From Pseudomonadota bacterium (GTDB lineage: Bacteria; Pseudomonadota; Gammaproteobacteria; Burkholderiales; Gallionellaceae): a stretch of DNA of 49,074 nt. Both the position numbers and the translations under genes were made by a program. The notes below the pieces were generated by a model. That model searched no databases. It was not told the origin of the DNA and worked only from the letters and a program-made list of their open reading frames with translations. Where the stretch lies: the NCBI GenBank assembly GCA_021782995.1, contig JAJXUI010000021.1:1-49074 (forward strand), in the 5' to 3' direction. Positions 26,547 to 34,519 of this stretch are shown piece by piece (the stretch's first letter is position 1; each line of letters opens with the position of its first letter).

Positions 26547-26575
26547 ACTTTTCATAACGCGATGTTACTGACCGC

Positions 26576-26591
26576 GTCGTGCCCCAAACGG
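26576..26591 (+). repeat. 16-base direct repeat, left copy
   Basis: GTCGTGCCCCAAACGG. An identical copy lies at 27341-27356 in the same orientation. The two copies bracket the 592-base palindromic element. Confidence 0.85.
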
Positions 26592-26647
26592 GCATTATGG
26601 CTACTCGATAACGGACATCGAGCCTGGCCACTTAAGTTGTGGACTCA

Positions 26648-27239
26648 AAATCAAAACCGTCGGGGGCAGCCCGACAGCTGGTTACTTTCTTTTGCTTCGC
26701 CAAATGAAAGTAACCAAAGAAAAGGCGTCCCAGCCGTATCGCCCTTCGGGTACCTTCGGTCGAACGACAAAATTTGGCTGCTGCGGAACTCGCACGATCT
26801 GCTACGCAGCCACGTGCTCAAACAGTCCTCGCCTTGCTTCCCGATTTTATCGCCCGCCCTCAGCGATACAGATGGGTATGAACTGCCAAATCCAAAAGCA
26901 GAAACCACCCCTTGGTGAGCGCAAAGCGCACACCAAATCAAAAAAAGCATGTGAGGGCGCAAAGCGCCCTCACACAAAACCGCTTTTGATTTTCGCCTTT
27001 GACTTTGGGTCCCCATCTCCGCCACCGAGTAGCGCAGATTGGTCAGGGGATGTCGGCGAGGACTGTCTGAGCACGTGGCCACGAAGTGGATCGTGCGAGC
27101 TCCGCAGCCGCCTGATCAATCGAGCAACACAGGGCATCCCGCAGGGATGGCGGAACTGGGGTCGCCTTCTTTGGGTTACCTTTCTTGGCGAAGCAAGAAA
27201 GGTAAGCAGCTGTCGGGCTGCCCCCGACGGTTTTGATTT
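26648..27239. repeat. large imperfect palindromic element made of nested hairpins
   Basis: The outermost 33 bases (26648-26680) recur as an exact reverse complement at 27207-27239. Similarity of the arms continues inward for about 190 bases with mismatches, including the segment at 26785-26830 against 27057-27112. Each arm holds smaller hairpins: GTCGGG / CCCGAC, then GGTTACTTTC / GAAAGTAACC (26680-26715) on the left, and a perfect 12-pair stem with a six-base loop (27176-27205) on the right. The centre has TTGGTG / CACCAA (26912-26936) and a perfect ten-pair GTGAGGGCGC-aaa-GCGCCCTCAC (26951-26973). Open frames across it are by-products of the palindrome, with ESNQ-type peptides that I recall seeing as spurious proteins in many beta- and gammaproteobacterial genomes. 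It encodes no transposase and may be a non-autonomous mobile or structural RNA element. Confidence 0.85.
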
Positions 27240-27244
27240 AAGTT

Positions 27245-27565
27245 TATGAAATGTTGAGCTTCATCAATTCAGCCAAATCTTATGCTATCGAACTCAAAAG
27301 TCAGCTAATCTACAGTTCAGTTAAGAACCTTAATGGCAAAGTCGTGCCCCAAACGGACTTCTCAATTCAGTAGATTGATGGTCTGCTATCGGTGGCTCGG
27401 ATTCCATTAAAGACTGTCGGACTCGCAGAAATCAGTCATATTGGTCATCGTCTAATGGCTGTTCCTGGAAGACTTCAGCCTATGTAAATTACATTAAAAA
27501 TCGGCTGTTAATGGGACAATTCCGCCTCTAAATAATGTCCGCATTTGAGCATCCCAACCATCAGA
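27245..27565. other. gene-free region right of the palindromic element
   Basis: No convincing gene is present. Apart from the right copy of the 16-base repeat (27341-27356), the stretch has short patches reminiscent of the left flank (tgatggtc, cggact, gtcggac) that look like decayed repeat copies. It ends at the stop codon of the minus-strand HDOD gene. Confidence 0.6.
27341..27356 (+). repeat. 16-base direct repeat, right copy
   Basis: GTCGTGCCCCAAACGG, identical to 26576-26591. The distance between copies is 765 bases. It is too long and too far from the element ends to be a simple target-site duplication. Confidence 0.85.
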
Positions 27566-28384
27566 CTACGTGGGTTTGTCGTCGCGGACAATCTCTTCCA
27601 CATCCTCGACTTTCATATTGAGCAGCCCGGCAATTTCCTTGTAATCATCCGGTAAGGCCGCGTCATCCCAGCCATGTGAAGAGTGACGTGTCAGCCGGTC
27701 TGCCAGCACGACATTTTTTACGCGCGGCTGGTTTGCATGTTCCGCATTGATCAGTGTCAGCAACAGTTGCGGCAGTTTCCATTCCGTGACCAGCGCCTGC
27801 TGCAAACTGACCAGTTTGAATCCAAAAACGTCTTCCTGGGCGATGCCGCTGCGCAAGTGCTTGTCCTGATCCTGCATGGCCTTGATCTTTTGCATTTCAC
27901 CTGGCGCGAAGCACCACATCAGGATTTCTGTCATGTCGCGCAGCAGGCCGGCAACACGGATTTCTTCGAAATGCAGGTCGCGGCGGCGCACCGCCCAGTC
28001 GAAAGCATAGGTGGAGGCGCGATGAGAACGATGCACCACTTTCAGCGTGGCGATCAGCGCTTGCGGTGTTTTGCCAAGCAGGTCTTCCACCGTAAGTTCG
28101 TGCATCACGTTTTTGAAAAAAGGCTCCAGCCCGAGCATCAGCAGCGCCTGTTCGGTTTCCATCACTTCGCTGGTCTGGCTTTTATGCTTGTGACCTTGCA
28201 GGTAACGCAACAGCAGGGCAGTCATCATCGGGTCACGCGCCACCACCTTGCTGATGTCGTGTGCGCTGGTATTGTCGGATTCGCGCAATGCCTTGAGGTC
28301 ACGCAGGGTCTGCTTGAGGATGGGAATTTCCGTATTGGTCAGGAATTTGACCCAACCGTTCAGGTCCCTTTTTTCAGACTGCAT
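27566..28384 (-). CDS. HDOD domain signalling protein
   Basis: HDOD proteins are catalytically dead relatives of HD hydrolases that act in signalling networks. The 272-residue product has the domain at about residues 12-220: KFLTNTEIPILKQTLRDL, then VVARDPMMTALLLRYLQ and MLGLEPFFKNVM, followed by the AGLLRDMTEILMWCFAPG segment where true HD proteins would carry His-Asp. No second domain is attached. The ATG at 28384 is preferred because GGGAGG lies five bases upstream; an ATG 12 codons earlier has no such site. It lies downstream of the lipid A-type genes on the same strand with a 50-base gap. Confidence 0.88.
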   Translation of the reverse strand: MQSEKRDLNGWVKFLTNTEIPILKQTLRDLKALRESDNTSAHDISKVVARDPMMTALLLRYLQGHKHKSQTSEVMETEQALLMLGLEPFFKNVMHELTVEDLLGKTPQALIATLKVVHRSHRASTYAFDWAVRRRDLHFEEIRVAGLLRDMTEILMWCFAPGEMQKIKAMQDQDKHLRSGIAQEDVFGFKLVSLQQALVTEWKLPQLLLTLINAEHANQPRVKNVVLADRLTRHSSHGWDDAALPDDYKEIAGLLNMKVEDVEEIVRDDKPT

Positions 28385-28434
28385 AGCAACCTCCCTCTCC
28401 AGGATATTCCATTTACGCAATCATACGCATTTGT

Positions 28435-29328
28435 TCAGGCTTGTACTGCCTGCAAGCCAATGGCGCCTTCCACTGATTTCATGACCACTTCATGGCGTGG
28501 CAGGTCGGCTGGCAGGCCTTGTGCGTAAAGCCTCATTGAAACAATATCATATCCCTGCGCTTTCCATCCTTCCAGCAGTTGCTCGAATATCGGCAGCCAT
28601 AATCCGCCTTCCATTTCTGCAGACAGGCTGAACACATGACCCGATTCCGGCGCATCTTTCGTCAGCTGCAACAGATATGACGCCGCATTTTCTTCCGTGA
28701 TGCTGTCGCGATTGATCAGCTCGTCCAGCGTGGGCAGTGTGGTGGGCAATTGCGGGCAGGCAATGATTTCCCCGTTCCAGGTTGGGAGATAAGGATATTT
28801 GCCGCGGGTATCGGATGAGTAATTGAACCCCAGGCGTTGTATCAGCCGCATCGCGTGCCGGTTTAGCTGCCATCCCGGCGCGGCACAGGATTTTGAGCCT
28901 ATGCCGAAAATTTCCATGAAGCGGTCTATCGCCCGCTGCATTTCCCGTTGCGTCCAGTGCATGTCGGCAGTGGCAGCCTGGCCTCGCCATTTGTTCTGGT
29001 CAAAGCAATGGATGCCGACTTCAAACCCTGCATCACGCACTGATCGCATGATGTCTGCACATTTTTTGCCTATATCAGGCGCGGGAAGCAGGATGCCGTA
29101 AAGCAGGGTATTTACACCAAGATGCTTCCATAGTTTCAGGCGTGAAGCGCGGCTCAGGAAACCCGGTTTGAATATGTTGCCGATGCGGCGACCCGTCCTG
29201 TCCTTGCCTAATGTGAAATAAAACGTGGCCTGCACCTGATGACGCTGTAATACTTCCATCAGGCGCGGCACGCCTGTGCGGGTGCCACGATATGTGGCAA
29301 CATCAATTTTCAATGCTAGTTTAGGCAT
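28435..29328 (-). CDS. ArnD-like polysaccharide deacetylase
   Basis: The 297-residue product closely follows ArnD, which removes the formyl group from undecaprenyl-phosphate-formamidoarabinose in polymyxin resistance. It has the NodB-type fold: LKIDVATYRGTRTGVPRL at the start (catalytic Asp), ATFYFTLGKDRTGRR, FEVGIHCFDQNKW near residues 101-113 (metal His), SCAAPGWQLN near 146-155 and YSSDTRGKYPY near 172-182. There is no signal peptide, as in ArnD. The neighbours are a PAP2 phosphatase and an ArnT-like transferase, but ArnA, ArnB and ArnC are missing here, so it may instead deacetylate another lipid-linked aminosugar such as a hexosamine (inference). Confidence 0.88.
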   Translation of the reverse strand: MPKLALKIDVATYRGTRTGVPRLMEVLQRHQVQATFYFTLGKDRTGRRIGNIFKPGFLSRASRLKLWKHLGVNTLLYGILLPAPDIGKKCADIMRSVRDAGFEVGIHCFDQNKWRGQAATADMHWTQREMQRAIDRFMEIFGIGSKSCAAPGWQLNRHAMRLIQRLGFNYSSDTRGKYPYLPTWNGEIIACPQLPTTLPTLDELINRDSITEENAASYLLQLTKDAPESGHVFSLSAEMEGGLWLPIFEQLLEGWKAQGYDIVSMRLYAQGLPADLPRHEVVMKSVEGAIGLQAVQA

Positions 29329-29376
29329 GGCTTACCTGAAATTAATATAATATAATCAATAAGTTAAAATAATTCT

Positions 29377-30174
29377 CTAGCCCAGATCCCGTTTCATCAA
29401 ACGGCGCAACCCAGGGTATGCGAGTCCCAGACATGTTACAAGAAACAAGGTTTTCATCAATCCGGTTCCCGGATAGACATCATCCAGTTGCATCCACAAT
29501 GACCATACGCTCCAAATTGAAAGTGGCACCAAAATAAATGCAAATACCCGCTGCACTTTCAACTGCACTCCGGCCTGCCAATACATCGACCACCATACCG
29601 CGCCATTCGCAATCAGCCAGCCGCCCGCCATGCCGGCCAGGACATCCAGCGGCCAATGCACGCCATTTGCAATTCGGGAGAAGCCGACAAAGGTCGCAAT
29701 CACGACTGCAGTGACTTTGAGGCGATAATCCAGATGGTACAGGCACACCAGTCCGGCAATTGCAAAAGCGGCAGTCGTATGGCCAGAAGGAAAGGCGTTG
29801 TATTCCAGGGCCGGGCCGATCAAATGGAATACCCCTTCCTCCAGCACAGCCGGCGGACGCAATTCGGAAAAGAACTCCTTCATGCCAGGCACATATATTC
29901 CGCCGAGCATCAGCGCCAAGATGAACTGCCACACCACTTGCGGCCGACGCCCGATGAAAGGCAGCATGAACAGGACTATGAACTGTCCGTCAGCCAGCAA
30001 CGACAAGTGCGTCCATAAAGCATCTGGCGCATGGGAAAACAGGTGATTCAGCCACAGGAACAGATTGAGGTTCTGCCCGCTCAGCAGCAATACGGCCAGC
30101 GCAATCCCTGCAAACAGCGGCACGCCCCAGCGCCACCCGGATTTCACATCGACGAACTTGTCCGCTGCTTTCAT
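29377..30174 (-). CDS. PAP2-family membrane phosphatase
   Basis: A 265-residue inner-membrane protein with about six hydrophobic segments and the three-part acid phosphatase signature facing the periplasm: ELRPPAV near residue 105, FPSGHTTAAFAIAG near 127-140 and SRIANGVHWPLDVLAG near 175-190. These carry the Arg, the Ser-Gly-His and the Arg-x5-His-x3-Asp residues. Such enzymes remove phosphate from undecaprenyl pyrophosphate, phosphatidyl glycerol phosphate or lipid A (LpxE, LpxT). The AAGGA ribosome site overlaps the end of the glycosyltransferase gene upstream, whose stop lies three bases before this ATG. The context points to lipid A or carrier-lipid processing. Confidence 0.88.
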   Translation of the reverse strand: MKAADKFVDVKSGWRWGVPLFAGIALAVLLLSGQNLNLFLWLNHLFSHAPDALWTHLSLLADGQFIVLFMLPFIGRRPQVVWQFILALMLGGIYVPGMKEFFSELRPPAVLEEGVFHLIGPALEYNAFPSGHTTAAFAIAGLVCLYHLDYRLKVTAVVIATFVGFSRIANGVHWPLDVLAGMAGGWLIANGAVWWSMYWQAGVQLKVQRVFAFILVPLSIWSVWSLWMQLDDVYPGTGLMKTLFLVTCLGLAYPGLRRLMKRDLG

Positions 30175-30177
30175 GCT

Positions 30178-31686
30178 TTAATCCTTGAGCTGATAGCCTT
30201 CGCAGGCATAAAACGAAAATGTAGATGACACGCGACCCTTTACTTTGACCGGCATGCGATCATGCAATGCACACTTCGCAAAATGACCCGGCCCACCGGT
30301 TTCCGGTTGCGCCGTCTCCCCCGGCCACAATACCAGGATGCCGCGCATGTTGTTTTTGGGTGATCCGAACCAGATATCGAACTGGTTGATCTTGTCATCC
30401 AGCACCATGATGGGCGCGGGTCTGGCATACCAGCCCAAGCGGCTGCCCTGCGTCCAGTTCTCCACGAAAATATAGGCCTCATCCGGATTAACCATATTCA
30501 TTTCCCCGCGCAATGCAGCGGCATGTTGCGCTGCCGCTTTCCAGCCATAGAGGTCTTTCAGCGGGTTATTATTTTCCGCAAAAGGCAGCCAGGGCGAAAT
30601 CAGCTGACCCAGTATTGCAGCATTCAGCAGCACTGAATATGCAGCGGAGACATACACCGTATTCCGCAACCAGCGCTTGTGCCAGGCCTTGATAAGCCAG
30701 CGCGCGGTGAGTGGCGCCAGCACCAGCCAGCCGAATGAGGTCCAGTGCGGCAAGGTCATTTCATAACCGGAGTTCCATGCAAACAGCAGCAGCAACGGCA
30801 GTGCGGCCGCCAGCAACAGCATCGTGCCGTGATTTTCTGCTTGTGCCAACGCACCCCAGCGCTTCAAGCCGCTGACCAGGGCAACCCAGCCAAACCCGAA
30901 CAGCAGCGGGCCATACACAATCAATTGCCCGGCTTGTGAAATGATTAGCCGCTTAAACTGCCAATCCAGCTTGGCCGTGCCATGGTGCAACTGGAACAGG
31001 ATGGATAGCCATTCATGCTTGTAGTTCCAGTACAGCACCGGCAGGATCACAACTCCCGCAACAATCACTGCCAGCCACGGGCCGGGGCTCAGCACCTGCC
31101 GCCACTTCCGGCCAAAATGCAGCGCCAGCAGCACCGTCAGCACCAGCGTCACTGCGGTGTATTTGGAAATGCCCGCCAATCCCAGCAACAGACCCAACCA
31201 CAACCAGTACCGCAAAGTATTTTTTCCCGCCTGGCCATCTTTCACTATATCGTGCAACACCCACACCACCAGCAGCCCCAGCAACAGCAGCGGGCTATCC
31301 GGCAACATCGCCATGCCGATCAGCTGCAGCATCACCGCACTCTGCATCAATGCCACGCTGACAAATCCCAGCCAGCGTGATTCATTCGGGAACAGTTTAA
31401 CGCTGAGCTTATACAGCACCACACTGGCAGCAGCGAAAAGCAGCAGCGGAATGAAACGCATCGCCAGCTCGCTGGAGGAGAAGTTCAGCATCAGCGCCTG
31501 CAGCCAGCCGATCAGTGATGGGTGGTCGAAATAGCTCCAGTCCAGGTGGTAGCCATACAGTGCATAGTGCGCTTCATCAGTGGTGAGTTCGGCATTGATA
31601 CTGGCGGCAATGCGCACCAGCGTGGTGGCAAGGATCAGCAGGAGTGTGGCTTTGAATGGGGGTAGCGTCTGGAAAAAACGTTTCAT
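30178..31686 (-). CDS. ArnT-like glycosyltransferase, family 39
   Basis: A 502-residue inner-membrane glycosyltransferase of the PMT/ArnT type. It begins with a membrane segment followed by the periplasmic loop AELTTDEAHYALYGYHLDWSYFDHPSLIGW near residues 28-58, which carries the catalytic Asp-Glu and the FDHP motif. About ten further membrane segments follow, and then a periplasmic C-terminal domain of about 130 residues. It moves a sugar from an undecaprenyl-phosphate carrier to a periplasmic acceptor such as a lipid A phosphate. I start at the ATG at 31686; the frame stays open 13 codons further to a TTG. Neither start has a good ribosome site. It heads the PAP2 and ArnD-like genes. Confidence 0.88.
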   Translation of the reverse strand: MKRFFQTLPPFKATLLLILATTLVRIAASINAELTTDEAHYALYGYHLDWSYFDHPSLIGWLQALMLNFSSSELAMRFIPLLLFAAASVVLYKLSVKLFPNESRWLGFVSVALMQSAVMLQLIGMAMLPDSPLLLLGLLVVWVLHDIVKDGQAGKNTLRYWLWLGLLLGLAGISKYTAVTLVLTVLLALHFGRKWRQVLSPGPWLAVIVAGVVILPVLYWNYKHEWLSILFQLHHGTAKLDWQFKRLIISQAGQLIVYGPLLFGFGWVALVSGLKRWGALAQAENHGTMLLLAAALPLLLLFAWNSGYEMTLPHWTSFGWLVLAPLTARWLIKAWHKRWLRNTVYVSAAYSVLLNAAILGQLISPWLPFAENNNPLKDLYGWKAAAQHAAALRGEMNMVNPDEAYIFVENWTQGSRLGWYARPAPIMVLDDKINQFDIWFGSPKNNMRGILVLWPGETAQPETGGPGHFAKCALHDRMPVKVKGRVSSTFSFYACEGYQLKD

Positions 31687-31742
31687 CAGGAGAATATCTA
31701 TCGTTCTCTTATTCGGAATTTGCAACTGGACGGCATTTTACC

Positions 31743-33065
31743 TTACTTGACTGTCTTCACTGCGACTTCCGCGCCACCCTTGGCAAAGGTTACCTCCAAT
31801 TGATCGCCGGCCATCAGTCCAGCACTGTCAGTCACGACAGTGCCATTTTCGTCGCGCACCAGACTATAGCCGCGAGACAACACCTGCATCGGGTCGAGCA
31901 GCTGCAATTGCTGGTGAACTGCCTGCAGTCGATGCAGCTGTTTTTCCAGCAAATGCAGCATTGCGCCATCCATACGCCGCTCCAGCCCGTCCAGATGGGT
32001 AATATGCGGTTGCACCGAAGGTTTTCTGGCATGCAGTCTGTGCTGCAGGGATTGCCACTTCCAGTCCCTTTGCTGCATGTGCATGGCGAGAATGCCGCGC
32101 AGGCGCTGCTGCAGTTGCTGCAGGTACTGGGACTGCTGTTCCATGTGCTGCGCGGGATGCACCAGCCTTCTGGCCAGAAAATCCAGCCGCTGCATCGCAG
32201 TTTCCAGCGGACGCATCATCGCGCGCCTGAGGTGCTGCTGCTGGTATTGCAGGCGCTGCAGGAATTCATTGCGATCCGGCACTACCGCCTGCGCGGCCGC
32301 CGTGGGTGTGGCTGCGCGCAGGTCGGCGACAAAATCGGCGATCGTAAAGTCGGTTTCATGCCCAACACCGCTGACGACGGGAATCTCGCTCGCTGCCACC
32401 GCACGCGCCACCACTTCTTCGTTGAATGACCACAGGTCTTCAATACTGCCGCCGCCCCGACACAATATCAGCACATCGCATTCCTTGCGCTGATTGGCCG
32501 TTGCCAGGGCAGCCGCGATTTTCTGCGCGGCTTCCGCCCCCTGCACCGGGGTGGGATACAGCACCACAGGGATAGAGGGCATACGCTTTCTGAGCGTAGT
32601 AAGAACGTCTCTTAGTGCTGCGGCCTGCGGCGAGGTGATGATGCCGATCTGCTGTGGCATGGCCGGTAGCGGCTTTTTGCGCACAGCCTCAAACAGCCCT
32701 TCGGCATCGAGTTTCGTCTTAAGCTTTTCAAACGCTTCAAACAGCGCACCCAGGCCGGCCGGGCGCATCTGTTCGAGGGTCAGCTGGAAATCGCCGCGTG
32801 CTTCATACAGTGTGGCCAGCGCCAGCACTTCCACCTGTGAACCGTTTTTCGGCTGCCAGTCGATCAACTGGTTCTTGTGGCGGAACATTACGCAGCGCAC
32901 CTGCGCCTGTTCGTCCTTCAGCGAAAAATACCAGTGGCCTGACGCGGCGCGCACAAAGTTGGAGATTTCCCCGCGCACCCACAGCAGTGGAATATTGTTT
33001 TCCACCAGTTGCTTGACGGCGAAATTGAGTTCGCCAACGCTGAGCACTTTGCTTTTATCAAACAT
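31743..33065 (-). CDS. xseA: exodeoxyribonuclease VII large subunit
   Basis: XseA is the catalytic subunit of exonuclease VII, which degrades single-stranded DNA to short oligonucleotides in repair. The 440-residue product has the N-terminal OB fold (LWVRGEISNFVRAASGHWYFSLKDE near residues 29-53, the classic family signature), the catalytic core (IGIITSPQAAALRDVL near 139-154, LILCRGGGSIEDLWSFNEE near 198-216, SGVGHETDFTIADFVADLRAATPTAAA from 231) and a long C-terminal coiled coil. All is intact. The small subunit XseB is not in this window. Transcription is divergent from the 72-residue gene at 33205. Confidence 0.96.
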   Translation of the reverse strand: MFDKSKVLSVGELNFAVKQLVENNIPLLWVRGEISNFVRAASGHWYFSLKDEQAQVRCVMFRHKNQLIDWQPKNGSQVEVLALATLYEARGDFQLTLEQMRPAGLGALFEAFEKLKTKLDAEGLFEAVRKKPLPAMPQQIGIITSPQAAALRDVLTTLRKRMPSIPVVLYPTPVQGAEAAQKIAAALATANQRKECDVLILCRGGGSIEDLWSFNEEVVARAVAASEIPVVSGVGHETDFTIADFVADLRAATPTAAAQAVVPDRNEFLQRLQYQQQHLRRAMMRPLETAMQRLDFLARRLVHPAQHMEQQSQYLQQLQQRLRGILAMHMQQRDWKWQSLQHRLHARKPSVQPHITHLDGLERRMDGAMLHLLEKQLHRLQAVHQQLQLLDPMQVLSRGYSLVRDENGTVVTDSAGLMAGDQLEVTFAKGGAEVAVKTVK

Positions 33066-33120
33066 TCAGGAAACCTGTGATTAAACCGATGAAGAATGGC
33101 CTTGCTGTTCTTGTGTGAAA

Positions 33121-33149
33121 TTGACAGGTCTTTTGCCCCTGCCCATACT
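33121..33149 (+). promoter_or_regulatory. sigma-70 promoter for the 72-residue gene
   Basis: A perfect TTGACA (33121-33126) and CATACT (33144-33149) are separated by 17 bases. The expected transcription start is near 33156, about 50 bases before the ATG. Confidence 0.7.
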
Positions 33150-33204
33150 CCGGGCAGAAGTATACGCACCTTATTCTGAGAAAAAAAATGCCTGGAGATA
33201 AATT

Positions 33205-33423
33205 ATGGTAGACAAGGAAGAAATGATCGAGATGTTTGAAGATCTCTATGCCAACCTGAAAATGGAAGTCCTGTCGAACAGTGATGACCACATGACCATG
33301 CGACAGATGCTGGGTCAGATACAGGGATTTTTCCTCGGCATGCGCATGACGGTACCGCTTGATATGGAGGAAATCCAGTATGTCGAGCAACGCTTGCAGG
33401 CGCTGGAAGAAAGAATGCGCTGA
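33205..33423 (+). CDS. small conserved-looking protein of unknown function, 72 aa
   Basis: I do not recognise this protein. It is acidic, Met-rich (10 of 72 residues) and almost wholly helical: two amphipathic helices (about 3-25 and 30-48) and a third at 52-71, with no signal peptide or cysteine. GGAG lies six bases before the ATG and a good sigma-70 promoter lies upstream, so expression is likely. It is monocistronic: the next gene is 485 bases away. Such small helical proteins are often regulators or adaptors, but nothing here shows which. Confidence 0.75.
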   Translation: MVDKEEMIEMFEDLYANLKMEVLSNSDDHMTMRQMLGQIQGFFLGMRMTVPLDMEEIQYVEQRLQALEERMR

Positions 33424-33512
33424 AGAAAACGCAAAGGCATCTGTACCGGAAATTTTCCTTGCGGATCAATTGGCAGCTGTTTTTTTTGATGTTCCGGCGT
33501 GCCTCACTCTTG

Positions 33513-33546
33513 TTGAAAATGCAATCAATCCGATTGACATTTTCAA
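33513..33546 (+). repeat. long bulged hairpin downstream of the 72-residue gene
   Basis: TTGAAAATG-CAATC-aatcc-GATTG-a-CATTTTCAA: a 14-pair stem with a single bulged A and a five-base loop. It lies 90 bases after the stop codon and has no T-run behind it. It may protect the 3' end of the transcript. Confidence 0.65.
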
Positions 33547-33559
33547 ATAATCCACAAAC

Positions 33560-33908
33560 CCAATGAATATGGCACTTTTATGTAGATTTCATTAAACACA
33601 CCGCCAAAATCCACCCAAATATTCCCATCTTGTTGTTTTTATTAATTTATTTTCAGCGCTTAAATTTTAAGCTTCAGAAAAAAAAGTTTTCCGGTTAACC
33701 ACTTATCCCCGCACACAAGTTTTATGCACAAAGTTATCCACAGATTTTGTGAATAATTCAAAAAGCACTTCGCTGCATCCAGCCTGAAGCCCCGAATATC
33801 CTTACAGCAACCATAAATCTTGCCCAAACACAGTCTACACGTTACAGTTCGATAGTTTTCGATCCGCGAGGATTGAGCCTGACATCTTGAAATTTTCTGG
33901 AGATTTGC
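33560..33908. other. gene-free gap upstream of exbB, AT-rich with a DnaA-box cluster
   Basis: No gene is seen from 33424 to 33908. The part from 33560 to 33700 is strongly AT-rich (runs of T, then AAATTTTAAGCTT and AAAAAAAA), and the GGTTAACC palindrome follows. The DnaA-box cluster (33704-33756) sits next to this AT-rich zone. The last 150 bases hold the unidentified exbB promoter. Confidence 0.6.
33704..33756. promoter_or_regulatory. DnaA-box cluster
   Basis: Three exact matches to TTATNCACA lie within 35 bases: TTATGCACA (33722-33730, plus), TTATCCACA (33734-33742, plus, the strongest form) and TTATTCACA (33748-33756, minus). TTATCCCCG (33704-33712) and TAATCCACA (33548-33556) are near matches. 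The three exact boxes are spaced 12 to 14 bases apart. This may be a DnaA-titrating or DnaA-regulated site, or part of an origin. Confidence 0.7.
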
Positions 33909-34517
33909 GTGATCAACATCATCGAAGCCGCCGGCTGGCCCATCTGGTTCCTGATAATCGCTTCAATAACCGCTGTTGCACTGATCGTTGAAAGGCTGTT
34001 GTATCTGCGCAGCAAGACCATTGCACCGGTGACATTGCTTGGCGATGTGGTGCAGGAACTGAAACAGCAAGGCGTGACCGACGAGATGCTGGCCCGCCTG
34101 CAGGCGGGTTCGCCACTGGGCCGCATCTTTGCCGCCGGACTGAAGAACGTGAAAAGCTCCCCCGCTGTGATGAAGGAAGCGATAGAAGAAGCCGGACGCG
34201 CGGCAACGCATGACCTTGAGCGCTTCCTCACCACGCTCGGTACCATCGCCTCCGCCAGTCCCTTGCTTGGCCTGTTCGGCACTGTGGTCGGCATGATCGA
34301 AATCTTCGGCTCGCAGACTGCGGCGGGTAACTCGCCAGCCGTGCTGGCACATGGCATATCCGTGGCGCTGTACAACACCGCTTTCGGCCTGATCGTGGCC
34401 GTGCCCAGCCTGATTTTCTACCGCCACTTCCGCGCACAGGTCGACAGCCTGACGATCGAAATGGAACAGCAGGCGATCAAGCTGGTGGAAATCGTGCACG
34501 GCGAGCGCAGGGAATAA
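33909..34517 (+). CDS. exbB: ExbB/TolQ-type proton channel protein
   Basis: This subunit of the MotA/TolQ/ExbB family forms a proton channel with ExbD and drives TonB- or Tol-type energy transfer across the envelope. The 202-residue product has three membrane segments: about 9-28, 110-132 (TTLGTIASASPLLGLFGTVVGMI) and 155-178 (ALYNTAFGLIVAVPSLIF). The Ala-Ser-Pro-Leu-Leu-Gly-Leu-x-Gly-Thr-Val signature is intact. The start is a GTG at 33909 with GGAG seven bases upstream. It begins a tight plus-strand series: exbD follows after two bases, then lpxK, trm112 and kdsB. Whether it serves TonB or Tol cannot be told from sequence alone; tonB itself is not nearby. Confidence 0.9.
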   Translation: MINIIEAAGWPIWFLIIASITAVALIVERLLYLRSKTIAPVTLLGDVVQELKQQGVTDEMLARLQAGSPLGRIFAAGLKNVKSSPAVMKEAIEEAGRAATHDLERFLTTLGTIASASPLLGLFGTVVGMIEIFGSQTAAGNSPAVLAHGISVALYNTAFGLIVAVPSLIFYRHFRAQVDSLTIEMEQQAIKLVEIVHGERRE

Positions 34518-34519
34518 GC

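Noticed and set aside
26532..27249. Overlapping open frames on both strands in the palindromic region (for example 26532-26918 plus and 26651-27082 minus)
   Set aside because: They have no ribosome sites, mirror each other across the palindrome and give low-complexity peptides such as LLSFGEAKESNQ. They are by-products of the inverted repeat.
26576..27356. Target-site duplication of a transposon
   Set aside because: The 16-base copies lie 72 and 102 bases outside the palindrome ends, and no transposase is present.
33704..33756. Calling the DnaA-box cluster the chromosomal origin
   Set aside because: No origin-linked genes (dnaA, dnaN, gyrB, mnmG, rpmH, parAB) are in the window, and box clusters also occur at titration and promoter sites.
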